Shown here: positions 33,645 to 42,180 of the stretch, piece after piece
How the letters are laid out: every line of letters starts with the position of its first letter
How positions within the stretch are numbered: the stretch's first letter is position 1
NCBI GenBank assembly: GCA_052032225.1
Contig: JBPEWY010000028.1
Span: forward strand, 1 to 55,014
Direction: 5' to 3'
DNA from: JBPEWY01 sp052032225
GTDB lineage: Bacteria > Bacteroidota > Bacteroidia > Flavobacteriales > Flavobacteriaceae
DNA length: 55,014 bases
The notes under the pieces: generated by a model
Databases searched by the model: none
What the model saw: the letters and a program-made list of their open reading frames with translations, nothing else
Told to the model about the DNA's origin: nothing
Made by a program: the position numbers and the translations under genes

Positions 33645-34916
33645 ATGGCAGTCGATTTGCTACTCGGTCTACAATGGGGAGACGAAGGTAAAGGTAAAAT
33701 TGTAGACGTTCTCACTAAAAACTACGACATTATTGCACGATTTCAAGGAGGCCCGAATGCCGGGCATACCTTAGAGTTTGATGGCATAAAACATGTACTG
33801 CATACAATTCCTTCAGGTATTTTTCATGAAAATGCCATAAATATAGTTGGGAACGGGGTAGTAATAGATCCGGTAATTTTTAAACGAGAATTAGACAACC
33901 TTGCTAAATTTAATATAGATATTAGTAGTAAGCTGCTAATTTCTAGAAAAGCGCATTTAATTTTACCTACACACCGATTATTAGATGCAGCTAGTGAAGC
34001 AGCTAAAGGCAAAGCAAAAATTGGTTCTACTTTAAAAGGTATTGGTCCTACTTATATGGATAAAACCGGCAGAAATGGTATAAGAGTTGGAGATTTAGAG
34101 CTGCCTGATTGGAAAGAAAAATACCGTGCATTAGCCAATAAGCACGAAGCTATGATTTCTTTTTATAATGTAGATGTACAGTATAACTTAAAAGAGCTTG
34201 AAGAAGAATTTATTGAAGGTGTAGAAACACTAAAAAAATTAACTTTTATAGATAGCGAGGAGTATTTACATAATGCCCAAAAAGAAGGTAAAACTATTCT
34301 TGCCGAAGGTGCACAAGGTTCTTTGTTAGATATAGATTTTGGTACGTACCCCTTTGTAACATCATCTAACACAACTGCAGCAGGTGCATGTACCGGATTA
34401 GGCGTTGCACCAACCAGTATTAATGAGGTGCTGGGTATTTTTAAGGCATATACCACACGTGTTGGTAGTGGCCCCTTCCCTACCGAGCTATTTGATGAAG
34501 ATGGTAAAACAATGGCTAAAGTGGGCAATGAATTTGGTGCTACTACAGGAAGACCAAGACGTTGCGGATGGTTAGATTTGGTAGCTTTAAAATATGCCGT
34601 GCAAATAAACGGTGTTACCCAATTAATGATGATGAAAGCTGATGTGTTAAGTGGTTTTAAAGAAATTAAAGTGTGTACGGCCTATAACTATCGTGGTAAA
34701 ACCATAACCCATTTACCATACAATATAGAAAGCCATAATGTAACACCAATATATACAACTTTAAAAGGCTGGGATAAAGACCTAACAAAACTAACGAGTG
34801 CAGATGATTTACCTACAGAATTGAATGATTATATAGCATTTTTAGAACAAGAAATTCAGGTTCCTATAAAAATAGTATCGGTAGGGCCGGATAGAACGCA
34901 AACTATTCATAGGTAG
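33645..34916 (+). CDS. purA: Adenylosuccinate synthetase
   Basis: GTP-dependent condensation of IMP with aspartate, the first committed AMP step. The 423-residue length is normal. Motifs: GLQWGDEGKGKIVD with catalytic Asp 13, GGPNAGHT with His 41, STLKGIGPTYMDKTGRNGIR, EGAQGSLLDIDFGTYPFVTS, and TTGRPRRCGWLDL. It starts 19 bases after the Fur-family gene. Confidence 0.97.
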   Translation: MAVDLLLGLQWGDEGKGKIVDVLTKNYDIIARFQGGPNAGHTLEFDGIKHVLHTIPSGIFHENAINIVGNGVVIDPVIFKRELDNLAKFNIDISSKLLISRKAHLILPTHRLLDAASEAAKGKAKIGSTLKGIGPTYMDKTGRNGIRVGDLELPDWKEKYRALANKHEAMISFYNVDVQYNLKELEEEFIEGVETLKKLTFIDSEEYLHNAQKEGKTILAEGAQGSLLDIDFGTYPFVTSSNTTAAGACTGLGVAPTSINEVLGIFKAYTTRVGSGPFPTELFDEDGKTMAKVGNEFGATTGRPRRCGWLDLVALKYAVQINGVTQLMMMKADVLSGFKEIKVCTAYNYRGKTITHLPYNIESHNVTPIYTTLKGWDKDLTKLTSADDLPTELNDYIAFLEQEIQVPIKIVSVGPDRTQTIHR

Positions 34917-34944
34917 CAACTGTTATCTTGCCTACTAAATAGAG

Positions 34945-34952
34945 TAATTTTG
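34945..34952 (+). promoter_or_regulatory. -7 promoter element TAATTTTG before the OstA-like gene
   Basis: TAATTTTG matches TAnnTTTG and lies just before the ATG at 34961, so the transcript would be almost leaderless. A TTG at 34928-34930 is too close for a good -33 box. Confidence 0.35.
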
Positions 34953-34960
34953 CTATTACT

Positions 34961-36691
34961 ATGAGCAATATTCGTATAACATACTTATTAGCATTTTTTA
35001 TCGTCTTTTTTGATTTTGCCTTGGCTCAAGAAAAAACCCAAATTCTTATTCCGCACGGTGGAAACTTTACAAAAGACGAAGTAAAATATCCGGGGGCAAG
35101 CATTTTTAGTAAAGACCACAAACAAGTACAGTTTCAACATGAAGGGGCCGACCTTTTTTGTGATTTGGCAATCTTTTACCAAAAAGAAAACAGAGTAAGA
35201 GCTTACGGTAACGTTAGGTTTGTTCAAGGAGACTCTTTACAAATGCGTAGTGGCTATATAGAATATAATGGTAACACTAAATTAGCTACTGCACGAGATG
35301 GGGTAACCCTTATGAATCCAGACATGACCTTAACTACAGATACCCTTTATTTTGACAGACAAATTCAGCAAGCTTATTACAATAGTTTTGGCACTATAAG
35401 AGATTCTGTAAATGTATTAACTAGCGAAAAGGGACGCTATTTTACTCAATCAAAAAAATATCAATTTAAAACAGCCGTAACTATTACCCATCCGGATTAC
35501 GTTTTAGAATCAGAACAATTAGACTATTACACAACAACAAAACATGCCTATTTGTACGGCCCATCTACCATAACCGGAAAAGATTATAAAGTATATTGTG
35601 AAAGAGGTTTTTATGATACTCAAGATGAGTTTGGGTATTTTGTAAAAAATTCACGAATAGACTACAGCAATCGTGAAATATATGGCGACAGTTTGTACTT
35701 TGAAAAAGCAACAGAATTTGCTTCGGCAACAAACAATATTAAAATCATAGACACTTTAAATAAAGGTGTTATTAGAGGTCATTACGGAGAAATTTACAAA
35801 GCCAAAGATTCTGCAGTTATAACCAAAAGAGCAGTAGCCATAAACGTTATAGAGCAAGACTCTATGTACATTCATGCAGATAAACTTATGGTTACCGGAA
35901 AACCGGAACACAGAATTTTGAGAGCTTTTAACAATGCTAAATTTTATAAAACCGATTTAAGTGGTAAATGCGACTCTATTCATTTTGATCAAAAAACAGG
36001 AGTAACCCAACTAATTAAAACCCCTATTATTTGGTCTGGAGAAAACCAAATGACCGGAGATAGTATTCATTTAGTGTCTAATTTAAAAACAGAAAAATTA
36101 GACTCTCTGAAAGTGCTAAACAACGCATTTATAATTCAAAAAGATACCTTAAGTAAAGATGGCTTTAATCAAATAAAGGGAAAAGATCTTTTTGGAAGAT
36201 TTATAGATAACGAGCTTAAATATGTAGATGTAGTAAAAAACACAGAAGTTATTTATTACATGTATAATGATGAAAATAACCTTGTTGGTATAAATAAAAG
36301 TAAGTGCAGTGCCATTAAAATGACACTCTCTGACAACCAAATAGTAAAAATTAATTTCATTACTAATGTTGATGGAGAAATTTTGCCTGAAGAAGATTTT
36401 CCTGAAAATGCCAGAAAGTTAAGAGGATTTATTTGGCGAGGCGATGAGCAAATAAAAAGTAAAGAAGATATTTTTGATGAAGATGATAACAATATTAAAC
36501 TGGTTAAAATTAGAGGAATAGACAACCCAATAGACATAGAAACCGAAGAATTAGAACATCAAAAAAATCATATAAACAAACCAAGCAATAACAATACTCC
36601 AACCAAAAACAAGCCACCTCAAAAGTTAAATAACAAGGCTACCCTTACCAAAAAACCTTTAAAAAAGAAAGATAGTAAAACCGGTAATTAA
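34961..36691 (+). CDS. OstA-like (LptA/OstA) protein
   Basis: The 576-residue secreted protein (signal peptide to LAQE) is built of repeated beta-strand units of the LptA/OstA jelly type: VRAYGNVRFVQGDSLQMRSG, YLYGPSTITGKDYKVYCERG and HADKLMVTG, where each unit ends in a D-SL or D-KL strand. These bind and bridge lipopolysaccharide between membranes. The C-terminal about 60 residues are Asn/Lys/Pro-rich and disordered. It probably takes part in LPS transport, but this larger flavobacterial form is not characterised as far as I know. Confidence 0.8.
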   Translation: MSNIRITYLLAFFIVFFDFALAQEKTQILIPHGGNFTKDEVKYPGASIFSKDHKQVQFQHEGADLFCDLAIFYQKENRVRAYGNVRFVQGDSLQMRSGYIEYNGNTKLATARDGVTLMNPDMTLTTDTLYFDRQIQQAYYNSFGTIRDSVNVLTSEKGRYFTQSKKYQFKTAVTITHPDYVLESEQLDYYTTTKHAYLYGPSTITGKDYKVYCERGFYDTQDEFGYFVKNSRIDYSNREIYGDSLYFEKATEFASATNNIKIIDTLNKGVIRGHYGEIYKAKDSAVITKRAVAINVIEQDSMYIHADKLMVTGKPEHRILRAFNNAKFYKTDLSGKCDSIHFDQKTGVTQLIKTPIIWSGENQMTGDSIHLVSNLKTEKLDSLKVLNNAFIIQKDTLSKDGFNQIKGKDLFGRFIDNELKYVDVVKNTEVIYYMYNDENNLVGINKSKCSAIKMTLSDNQIVKINFITNVDGEILPEEDFPENARKLRGFIWRGDEQIKSKEDIFDEDDNNIKLVKIRGIDNPIDIETEELEHQKNHINKPSNNNTPTKNKPPQKLNNKATLTKKPLKKKDSKTGN

Positions 36692-36694
36692 AAG

Positions 36695-37888
36695 TTGAAA
36701 GAAGATTTCTTTACATACCAAGCGCAAACTACACCGCATCCTTTAGCAATGCAAGTTTCACATGCCAAAGGAAGCTTTATATATGATAATACCGGAAAAG
36801 AATATCTTGATTTTGTTGCAGGTGTGTCTGCATGTACTTTAGGCCATTCGCACCCTAAAATTGTAGAAGCCATACACCAACAGGCTCAGCAATATATGCA
36901 TGTAATGGTGTACGGAGAATATGTGCAAAAACCAGCAGTAGAACTCACAAAACTTTTGGCTGAAAATTTACCGGCCTCGTTAAAAACCACCTATCTGGTT
37001 AACTCAGGCACAGAAGCCATAGAAGGCGCTTTAAAATTAGCTAAGAGAGCTACAGGCAGACATCAAATAATTGCTGCAAAAAAAGCTTACCATGGTAATA
37101 CAATGGGTTCTATGAGCGTTATGGGTTTTGAAGAACGCAAACAACCTTTCAGACCACTACTACCCGGCGTTTCCTTTATAGAATTTAATAAGGAAGCTCA
37201 TTTAAGCAAAATAACCCACAAAACAGCAGCAGTAATTTTAGAAACTATCCAAGGAGGTGCAGGTTTTATTGAGCCCCAAAACAATTATTTGGCAAAAGTT
37301 AAACAACGTTGCCAAGAAGTTGGTGCGCTATTGATTTTAGACGAAATACAACCCGGATTTGGTAGAACCGGTAAGCTTTTTGGTTTTATGAACTATAACG
37401 TAACCCCCGATATTTTGGTTATGGGTAAAGGCATGGGTGGTGGTATGCCAATTGGTGCTTTTACAGCATCGCAAGAGCTTATGGCTTTATTAAAAAACAA
37501 CCCTAAATTGGGTCATATAACCACATTTGGCGGGCATCCTGTTATTGCAGCTGCAGCTTTACAAACTCTAAAAGAACTATTAACTACCTCATTAATAAAA
37601 GATACTTTAAAAAAAGAAAAACTATTCAGAACTCACTTAAAACACCCTCTAATTAAAGAAATTAGAGGTAAAGGTTTAATGCTTGCCGTAATGTTAGACA
37701 ATGCAGAATTAGTAAACAAGGTTATTTTGCGCTGTCAAGAAAAAGGACTCATTTTATTTTGGCTTTTATTTGAACCGAAAGCAATACGAATTACTCCTCC
37801 TTTAACCATTTCTGAAGAAGAAATTTTAAAAGGCTGTAACATCTTGTTAGAAACTTTAGACGAAGTGTATACTAAACCTGTTAACTAA
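36695..37888 (+). CDS. Class III PLP-dependent aminotransferase
   Basis: The 397-residue fold-type I aminotransferase resembles acetylornithine/ornithine and other omega-aminotransferases. Motifs: FVAGVSACTLGHSHP, NSGTEAIEGALKLAKRATGR, KKAYHGNTMGSMSV, LILDEIQPGFGRTGK and MGKGMGGGMPIGAF with PLP Lys at 245. Start is TTG three bases after the OstA-like stop; the next Met is 18 codons in and would lose conserved residues. The substrate cannot be set, and no arginine pathway gene is nearby. Confidence 0.85.
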   Translation: MKEDFFTYQAQTTPHPLAMQVSHAKGSFIYDNTGKEYLDFVAGVSACTLGHSHPKIVEAIHQQAQQYMHVMVYGEYVQKPAVELTKLLAENLPASLKTTYLVNSGTEAIEGALKLAKRATGRHQIIAAKKAYHGNTMGSMSVMGFEERKQPFRPLLPGVSFIEFNKEAHLSKITHKTAAVILETIQGGAGFIEPQNNYLAKVKQRCQEVGALLILDEIQPGFGRTGKLFGFMNYNVTPDILVMGKGMGGGMPIGAFTASQELMALLKNNPKLGHITTFGGHPVIAAAALQTLKELLTTSLIKDTLKKEKLFRTHLKHPLIKEIRGKGLMLAVMLDNAELVNKVILRCQEKGLILFWLLFEPKAIRITPPLTISEEEILKGCNILLETLDEVYTKPVN

Positions 37889-37972
37889 TTTGTTAATAAC
37901 AATAAGAGATTTACCCCGAAGGTATCTAATCAAATTTTAATTTTAATTACATAGAAATCTAACCGATTGCCT

Positions 37973-39373
37973 ATGCTTCTTAACTCTGGTGCAGACAACA
38001 ATTTACCCCTTTCAAAATTTGAATCAATGCTCAAAACAAACGATGTGTATTTTTTTGATGCAGAAGATTTTGAGCAAATAATTCACCATTACTTAAACAT
38101 CGGAAAAATATCGTTGGCTAAAAAAGCCTTAAACATAGGGTTAAGTCAGCATCCAACCTCAATAGAGCTTAGATTGCTAAGGGTTGAAATTCTTGTTTTT
38201 GAGAATAAATTTGACCAAGCCGATGAGCTTCTTGATCAACTACAAGAAATAGAAGCCTCTAACGAAGAAATTTACATTCAACGAGCCAACATTCTTTCTA
38301 AACAAGACCAACATTTAGATGCTATTGAGTTTTTAAAATTGGCATTAGCCGTTTCTGAAGATCCGGCAGATGTTTATACCTTAATTGGTATGGAGTATTT
38401 GTTTTTAGAAGATTATGAGTCGGCTAAAGAATACTTTATGAAGTGTTTAGAAATAGACAAAGAAGATTACACCGCACTTTATAATGTTATTTATTGTTTT
38501 GATTTTCTTGAAGATAATGATGGTGCTATAGATTATTTAAACATTTATATAGACAGCAATCCGTATTGTGAGGTTGCTTGGCATCAATTAGGCAAACAAT
38601 ACTTTACAAAAAAAATGTTTAAAGAGGCACTTACTGCTTTTGATTTTGCCATTATTTCTGATGATACATTTATAGGTGCGTATTTAGAAAAAGGAAAAGT
38701 TTTAGAGCGATTAGGCAGGTATAATGAGGCTATAGAAAATTACGAAATAACTCTTTCTCTAGACGATCCTACATCATTTGCTTATTTAAGAATTGGTAAA
38801 TGCCACGAAAAATTAGGCAACTTTGATTTAGCTAAAAAATACTACTACAAAACAGTTCATGAAGATCCTTTATTAGATAAAGGATGGACAGCCATTACAG
38901 ATTTTTACTATCGTCAAGAAAATTATCAAAAAGCCCTTTACTACATTAACAAAGCCATTAGTATAGATACAGAAAATGTGCTTTACTGGAAACGAAGTGC
39001 AGAAATAAACAAAAAACTACATTTTTACGAAGAAGCAGATATAGCATACCAAAAGGCTGTAGAACTTGGTAATTATGAGTTAGACACTTGGATTTCTTGG
39101 GCAGATATATTAGTTAAACTGGGAGAATACAAAGATGCCGTTCATACACTATTACAAGCTATAGAATTTTACCCGGAAAATGCAGATATAGAGTACAGAT
39201 TGGCTGGTGTTTACTATTTAATGTCTGATGCTTTAAAAGGAAAATTTCACTTAAAAAATGCCCTACGTACTAACTTTACAAAGCATCAAATTTTAAAAAA
39301 TAAATTTCCAACAATTTACACCAGACCTTCAATTAAGAATATTATAACAGATTTTAAAAATACTTCAGCTTAA
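37973..39373 (+). CDS. Tetratricopeptide repeat protein
   Basis: A 466-residue soluble protein composed almost wholly of TPR-type helical repeats (for example YTLIGMEYLFLEDYESAKEY, AYLRIGKCHEKLGNFDLAKK, VEYRLAG-like units) from about residue 60 to the end. It has no signal peptide or membrane helix, so it is probably a cytoplasmic scaffold. I chose the ATG at 37973 over a TTG two codons earlier. It precedes the DUF368 genes. Confidence 0.8.
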   Translation: MLLNSGADNNLPLSKFESMLKTNDVYFFDAEDFEQIIHHYLNIGKISLAKKALNIGLSQHPTSIELRLLRVEILVFENKFDQADELLDQLQEIEASNEEIYIQRANILSKQDQHLDAIEFLKLALAVSEDPADVYTLIGMEYLFLEDYESAKEYFMKCLEIDKEDYTALYNVIYCFDFLEDNDGAIDYLNIYIDSNPYCEVAWHQLGKQYFTKKMFKEALTAFDFAIISDDTFIGAYLEKGKVLERLGRYNEAIENYEITLSLDDPTSFAYLRIGKCHEKLGNFDLAKKYYYKTVHEDPLLDKGWTAITDFYYRQENYQKALYYINKAISIDTENVLYWKRSAEINKKLHFYEEADIAYQKAVELGNYELDTWISWADILVKLGEYKDAVHTLLQAIEFYPENADIEYRLAGVYYLMSDALKGKFHLKNALRTNFTKHQILKNKFPTIYTRPSIKNIITDFKNTSA

Positions 39374-39380
39374 ATTTGCC

Positions 39381-39388
39381 TACTTTTG
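39381..39388 (+). promoter_or_regulatory. -7 promoter element TACTTTTG before the DUF368 pair
   Basis: TACTTTTG followed by TGGC lies 21 bases before the ATG at 39410. It argues against translation starting at the in-frame TTG at 39386, which overlaps the element. Confidence 0.5.
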
Positions 39389-39409
39389 TGGCTGTTTTTA
39401 ACAAAAAGT

Positions 39410-40339
39410 ATGGCAAACAGAACGCTATTAGATTACTTTATTGTTTTGCTTAAAGGTATCGCCATGGGTGCTGCCGATGTGGTCCCTGGGGTATCTGGTG
39501 GTACAATTGCCTTCATATCTGGCATATACCAAGAGCTAATACTTTCTATAAACAATATTAATTTACAAGCACTAAAAATATTGCGAAACCATGGCATTCT
39601 AGCAGCCTGGAAACACATAAACGGTAATTTTCTTGCAACACTTTTAAGTGGTATTTTAATAAGCTTTTTCACGCTAATGCGCTTAGTAAAATGGTTGTTA
39701 GAAAATCATCCAATATTACTTTGGGCCTTTTTCTTTGGATTGGTGTTAGCAAGTATACTCTTTGTTGGAAAGCAAATAAAAAAATGGAATTTTACACTTG
39801 TTGCTGCATTAATTGTAGGCGCTTTTATAGCCTATTACATAACTACACTACCTCCTTTAGCAACCAATAGCAGCCCTTATTTTCTTTTTCTATGTGGCGC
39901 ACTGGCAATTTGTGCAATGATTTTACCCGGTATTTCCGGAGCATTTATACTTGTACTTTTAGGCGCTTACAAAGTGGTGTCTGACGCTACTCATGATTTT
40001 GATTTTAAAACCTTATCAATTTTAGCCGGAGGTGCTGTTTTTGGTTTACTAAGTTTTTCTAGAGTGTTAAAGTGGTTATTTAATAATTTCCCAAACACCA
40101 CCTTAGCACTACTCACAGGTTTTATTTTAGGCTCACTTAACAAAATATGGCCTTGGAAAAAGGTATTAGAAACTAAAATTATTGCCGGCAAAGAAATAGT
40201 GCTAAAAGAAGAAAGTATTTCTCCGTTTCAATTTCAAGGAGACAGCCAATTACTAAGTGCTATTGTGTTGGCTCTTGTTGGTTTTTTAACAATTGTTATT
40301 TTAGAAAAACTAGCACAAAAAAAAGAAGGTAATGAATAG
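39410..40339 (+). CDS. DUF368 protein, putative undecaprenyl-phosphate translocase (copy 1)
   Basis: DUF368 (PopT-type) proteins have recently been linked to returning undecaprenyl phosphate across the inner membrane for cell-wall and glycan assembly. The 309-residue polytopic protein has two matching motifs in inverted-repeat style halves: GAADVVPGVSGGTIAFISG (about 22-40) and MILPGISGAFILVLLGAY (about 170-187). I chose the ATG at 39410 because a -7 element lies just upstream. A second DUF368 gene overlaps its end by eight bases. Confidence 0.85.
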   Translation: MANRTLLDYFIVLLKGIAMGAADVVPGVSGGTIAFISGIYQELILSINNINLQALKILRNHGILAAWKHINGNFLATLLSGILISFFTLMRLVKWLLENHPILLWAFFFGLVLASILFVGKQIKKWNFTLVAALIVGAFIAYYITTLPPLATNSSPYFLFLCGALAICAMILPGISGAFILVLLGAYKVVSDATHDFDFKTLSILAGGAVFGLLSFSRVLKWLFNNFPNTTLALLTGFILGSLNKIWPWKKVLETKIIAGKEIVLKEESISPFQFQGDSQLLSAIVLALVGFLTIVILEKLAQKKEGNE

Positions 40340-41351
40340 TGACAGGACGTTTCAGGATAAAATCTTCTTAATTATAAAGGGGTTAGCTATGGGTGCAGCT
40401 AACAAAGTTCCCGGAGTTTCTGGCGGAATTGTTGCTTTTGTTGCCGGCTTTTACGAAGAATTTATTTATTCACTTCAAAAAATAAATTTAAAAGCATTTA
40501 AACTTTTAATAAATGGCAGGTTTAAAAGCTTTTTTCAATATACAAATGCTCGTTTTTTAGGTCTTTTAATACTCGGAATGCTAATTAGCTATTTTAGCGT
40601 TTCTAAAATTTTAGACTATTTCATTCAAAAGAAAGAGCTTTTTGTTTGGGCCGCTTTTTTTGGAATGATATTAGGATCTATTTACTACATAGCAAAAGAC
40701 TTTAACCATTGGAATAAAAAAACAATTATTGCACTTATTACAGGCATTGTAGTAGGAATTTCTATAAGTTTTTTAAATCCGGCAAAAGAAAACAACAACC
40801 TAATTTTTGTTTTTTTCTGTGGAATTATAAGTGTTTCCGGAATGACGCTCCCCGGTTTATCCGGTTCTTTTATTCTTATACTTTTAGGTAATTACGTATT
40901 GCTTTTAGTTGATTCTGTAAATGCTCTATATGATACATTCGCTGATGTTTTTAGTGGTGATTTTGATTTTATTAAAGATCCGGATCGTATAGAAAAATTA
41001 AAAATTCTTGCTGTATTTACCTTGGGTTCTGCCACTGGGTTAGTAACCCTATCGCATTTGCTAAATTACGTTCTAAAGCATTTTAAAAATATTACAACTG
41101 CCCTAATAATAGGTTTTATTTCGGGGTCTTTAGGCGTGGTATGGCCCTGGAAAAAAACAATTTATAAAACAGCACAAGATGGTAGTTTTATTTTAGACTC
41201 TAACGGCAATAAAATCATTCAAAACTACCAGCGCTATTGGCCAGATGTATCTAATCAAGAAACTTGGTGGGCGGTGTTGTTTATTGTTGTTGGAATTTTA
41301 ATAGTTTTGGCTTTAGACTGGTATGGAAAACGAACAAAAAAAGTCGGTTAA
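40332..41351 (+). CDS. DUF368 protein, putative undecaprenyl-phosphate translocase (copy 2)
   Basis: The 339-residue polytopic paralogue of the preceding gene has GAANKVPGVSGGIVAFVAGF (about 21-40) and MTLPGLSGSFILILLGNY (about 174-191). It differs by a longer acidic loop (about 200-225) and a longer loop before the last helix. It overlaps copy 1 at the start and aroE by 29 bases at the end, so all three are co-translated. The two copies probably act as separate carriers or as a heteromer; this is inference. Confidence 0.85.
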   Translation: MNSDRTFQDKIFLIIKGLAMGAANKVPGVSGGIVAFVAGFYEEFIYSLQKINLKAFKLLINGRFKSFFQYTNARFLGLLILGMLISYFSVSKILDYFIQKKELFVWAAFFGMILGSIYYIAKDFNHWNKKTIIALITGIVVGISISFLNPAKENNNLIFVFFCGIISVSGMTLPGLSGSFILILLGNYVLLLVDSVNALYDTFADVFSGDFDFIKDPDRIEKLKILAVFTLGSATGLVTLSHLLNYVLKHFKNITTALIIGFISGSLGVVWPWKKTIYKTAQDGSFILDSNGNKIIQNYQRYWPDVSNQETWWAVLFIVVGILIVLALDWYGKRTKKVG

Positions 41352-42078
41352 ACTATTTGGCCTTATTGGTAAAAATATAGATTATTCTTTCTCTAAAGGC
41401 TATTTTACCAATAAGTTTAAAGAGCTAAATTTACAAGACCACCAATATGTAAATTTTGATATTGATGCTATTGCTCATTTTCAACAAATCTTATCAGAAA
41501 ATCCCAATTTACAAGGCTTAAATGTAACCATACCGTATAAAGAAGCTGTAATTCCTTTTTTAGATGATTTAGATGAGCAAGCAGCTAAAATAGGTGCTGT
41601 AAATACTATTAAAATTACAAACAAAGGGTTAAAAGGTTTTAATACAGATTCATACGGATTTTATAAAGCAATTGAATCTTATTTAAAACCATCTCATAAA
41701 AACGCATTGGTTTTAGGAACCGGTGGTGCTGCTAAAGCAATTTGTTATGCGTTACAGCAAAACAATATAAACTTCACTCAGGTAAGTCGTACAAGAAAAT
41801 CTAATTGTATTAACTATCAACAACTTACCAAACAAATTATAGAGCAAAATACCGTAATAATTAACTGCACACCTCTAGGTACTTATCCTGATATTTTAAA
41901 AAAACCCAATATTCCATATCAGTTTATATCTTCAGATCATTTACTTTTTGATTTAATTTATAATCCGGAAGAAACTGCTTTTTTAAAAGAAGGAAAGTTA
42001 AAAGGAGCTACAACAGTAAATGGTTTAGCTATGCTAATAAATCAAGCAGAAAAAGCCTGGGAAATCTGGAATAGCTAA
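41323..42078 (+). CDS. aroE: Shikimate dehydrogenase
   Basis: NADPH-dependent reduction of 3-dehydroshikimate in the chorismate pathway. The 251-residue protein has the substrate loop DYSFSKGYF, NVTIPYKEAV with the catalytic Lys, FNTDSYGF with the partner Asp, LGTGGAAKAICYAL as the cofactor loop, and a NGLAMLINQAEKAWEIW C-terminal helix. The ATG lies 29 bases inside the upstream DUF368 gene; no closer Met is available before the conserved N-terminal KLFGLIGK strand. Confidence 0.93.
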   Translation: MENEQKKSVKLFGLIGKNIDYSFSKGYFTNKFKELNLQDHQYVNFDIDAIAHFQQILSENPNLQGLNVTIPYKEAVIPFLDDLDEQAAKIGAVNTIKITNKGLKGFNTDSYGFYKAIESYLKPSHKNALVLGTGGAAKAICYALQQNNINFTQVSRTRKSNCINYQQLTKQIIEQNTVIINCTPLGTYPDILKKPNIPYQFISSDHLLFDLIYNPEETAFLKEGKLKGATTVNGLAMLINQAEKAWEIWNS

Positions 42079-42116
42079 ATTTTCTTAGCCCTATCCAGGC
42101 CAACTATTCAAAAAGT

Positions 42117-42147
42117 TTTGCCATTTAATCAGTTGTTAGTATCTTTC
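42117..42147 (+). promoter_or_regulatory. Candidate promoter for the DUF349 gene
   Basis: TTTG (42117-42120) is 19 bases before TATCTTTC (42140-42147), one base off the TAnnTTTG consensus, 33 bases before the ATG at 42181. Confidence 0.5.
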
Positions 42148-42180
42148 CCATTGAAACAGTGAACCTTAAACATTGTATAG

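Noticed and set aside
34163..34528. 121-aa open frame on the minus strand inside purA
   Set aside because: Antisense shadow of a well-conserved purA region; no promoter, start context or domain.
39386..39409. TTG start for the first DUF368 gene
   Set aside because: The TTG falls inside the TACTTTTG promoter element, so it cannot be on the transcript that element makes.
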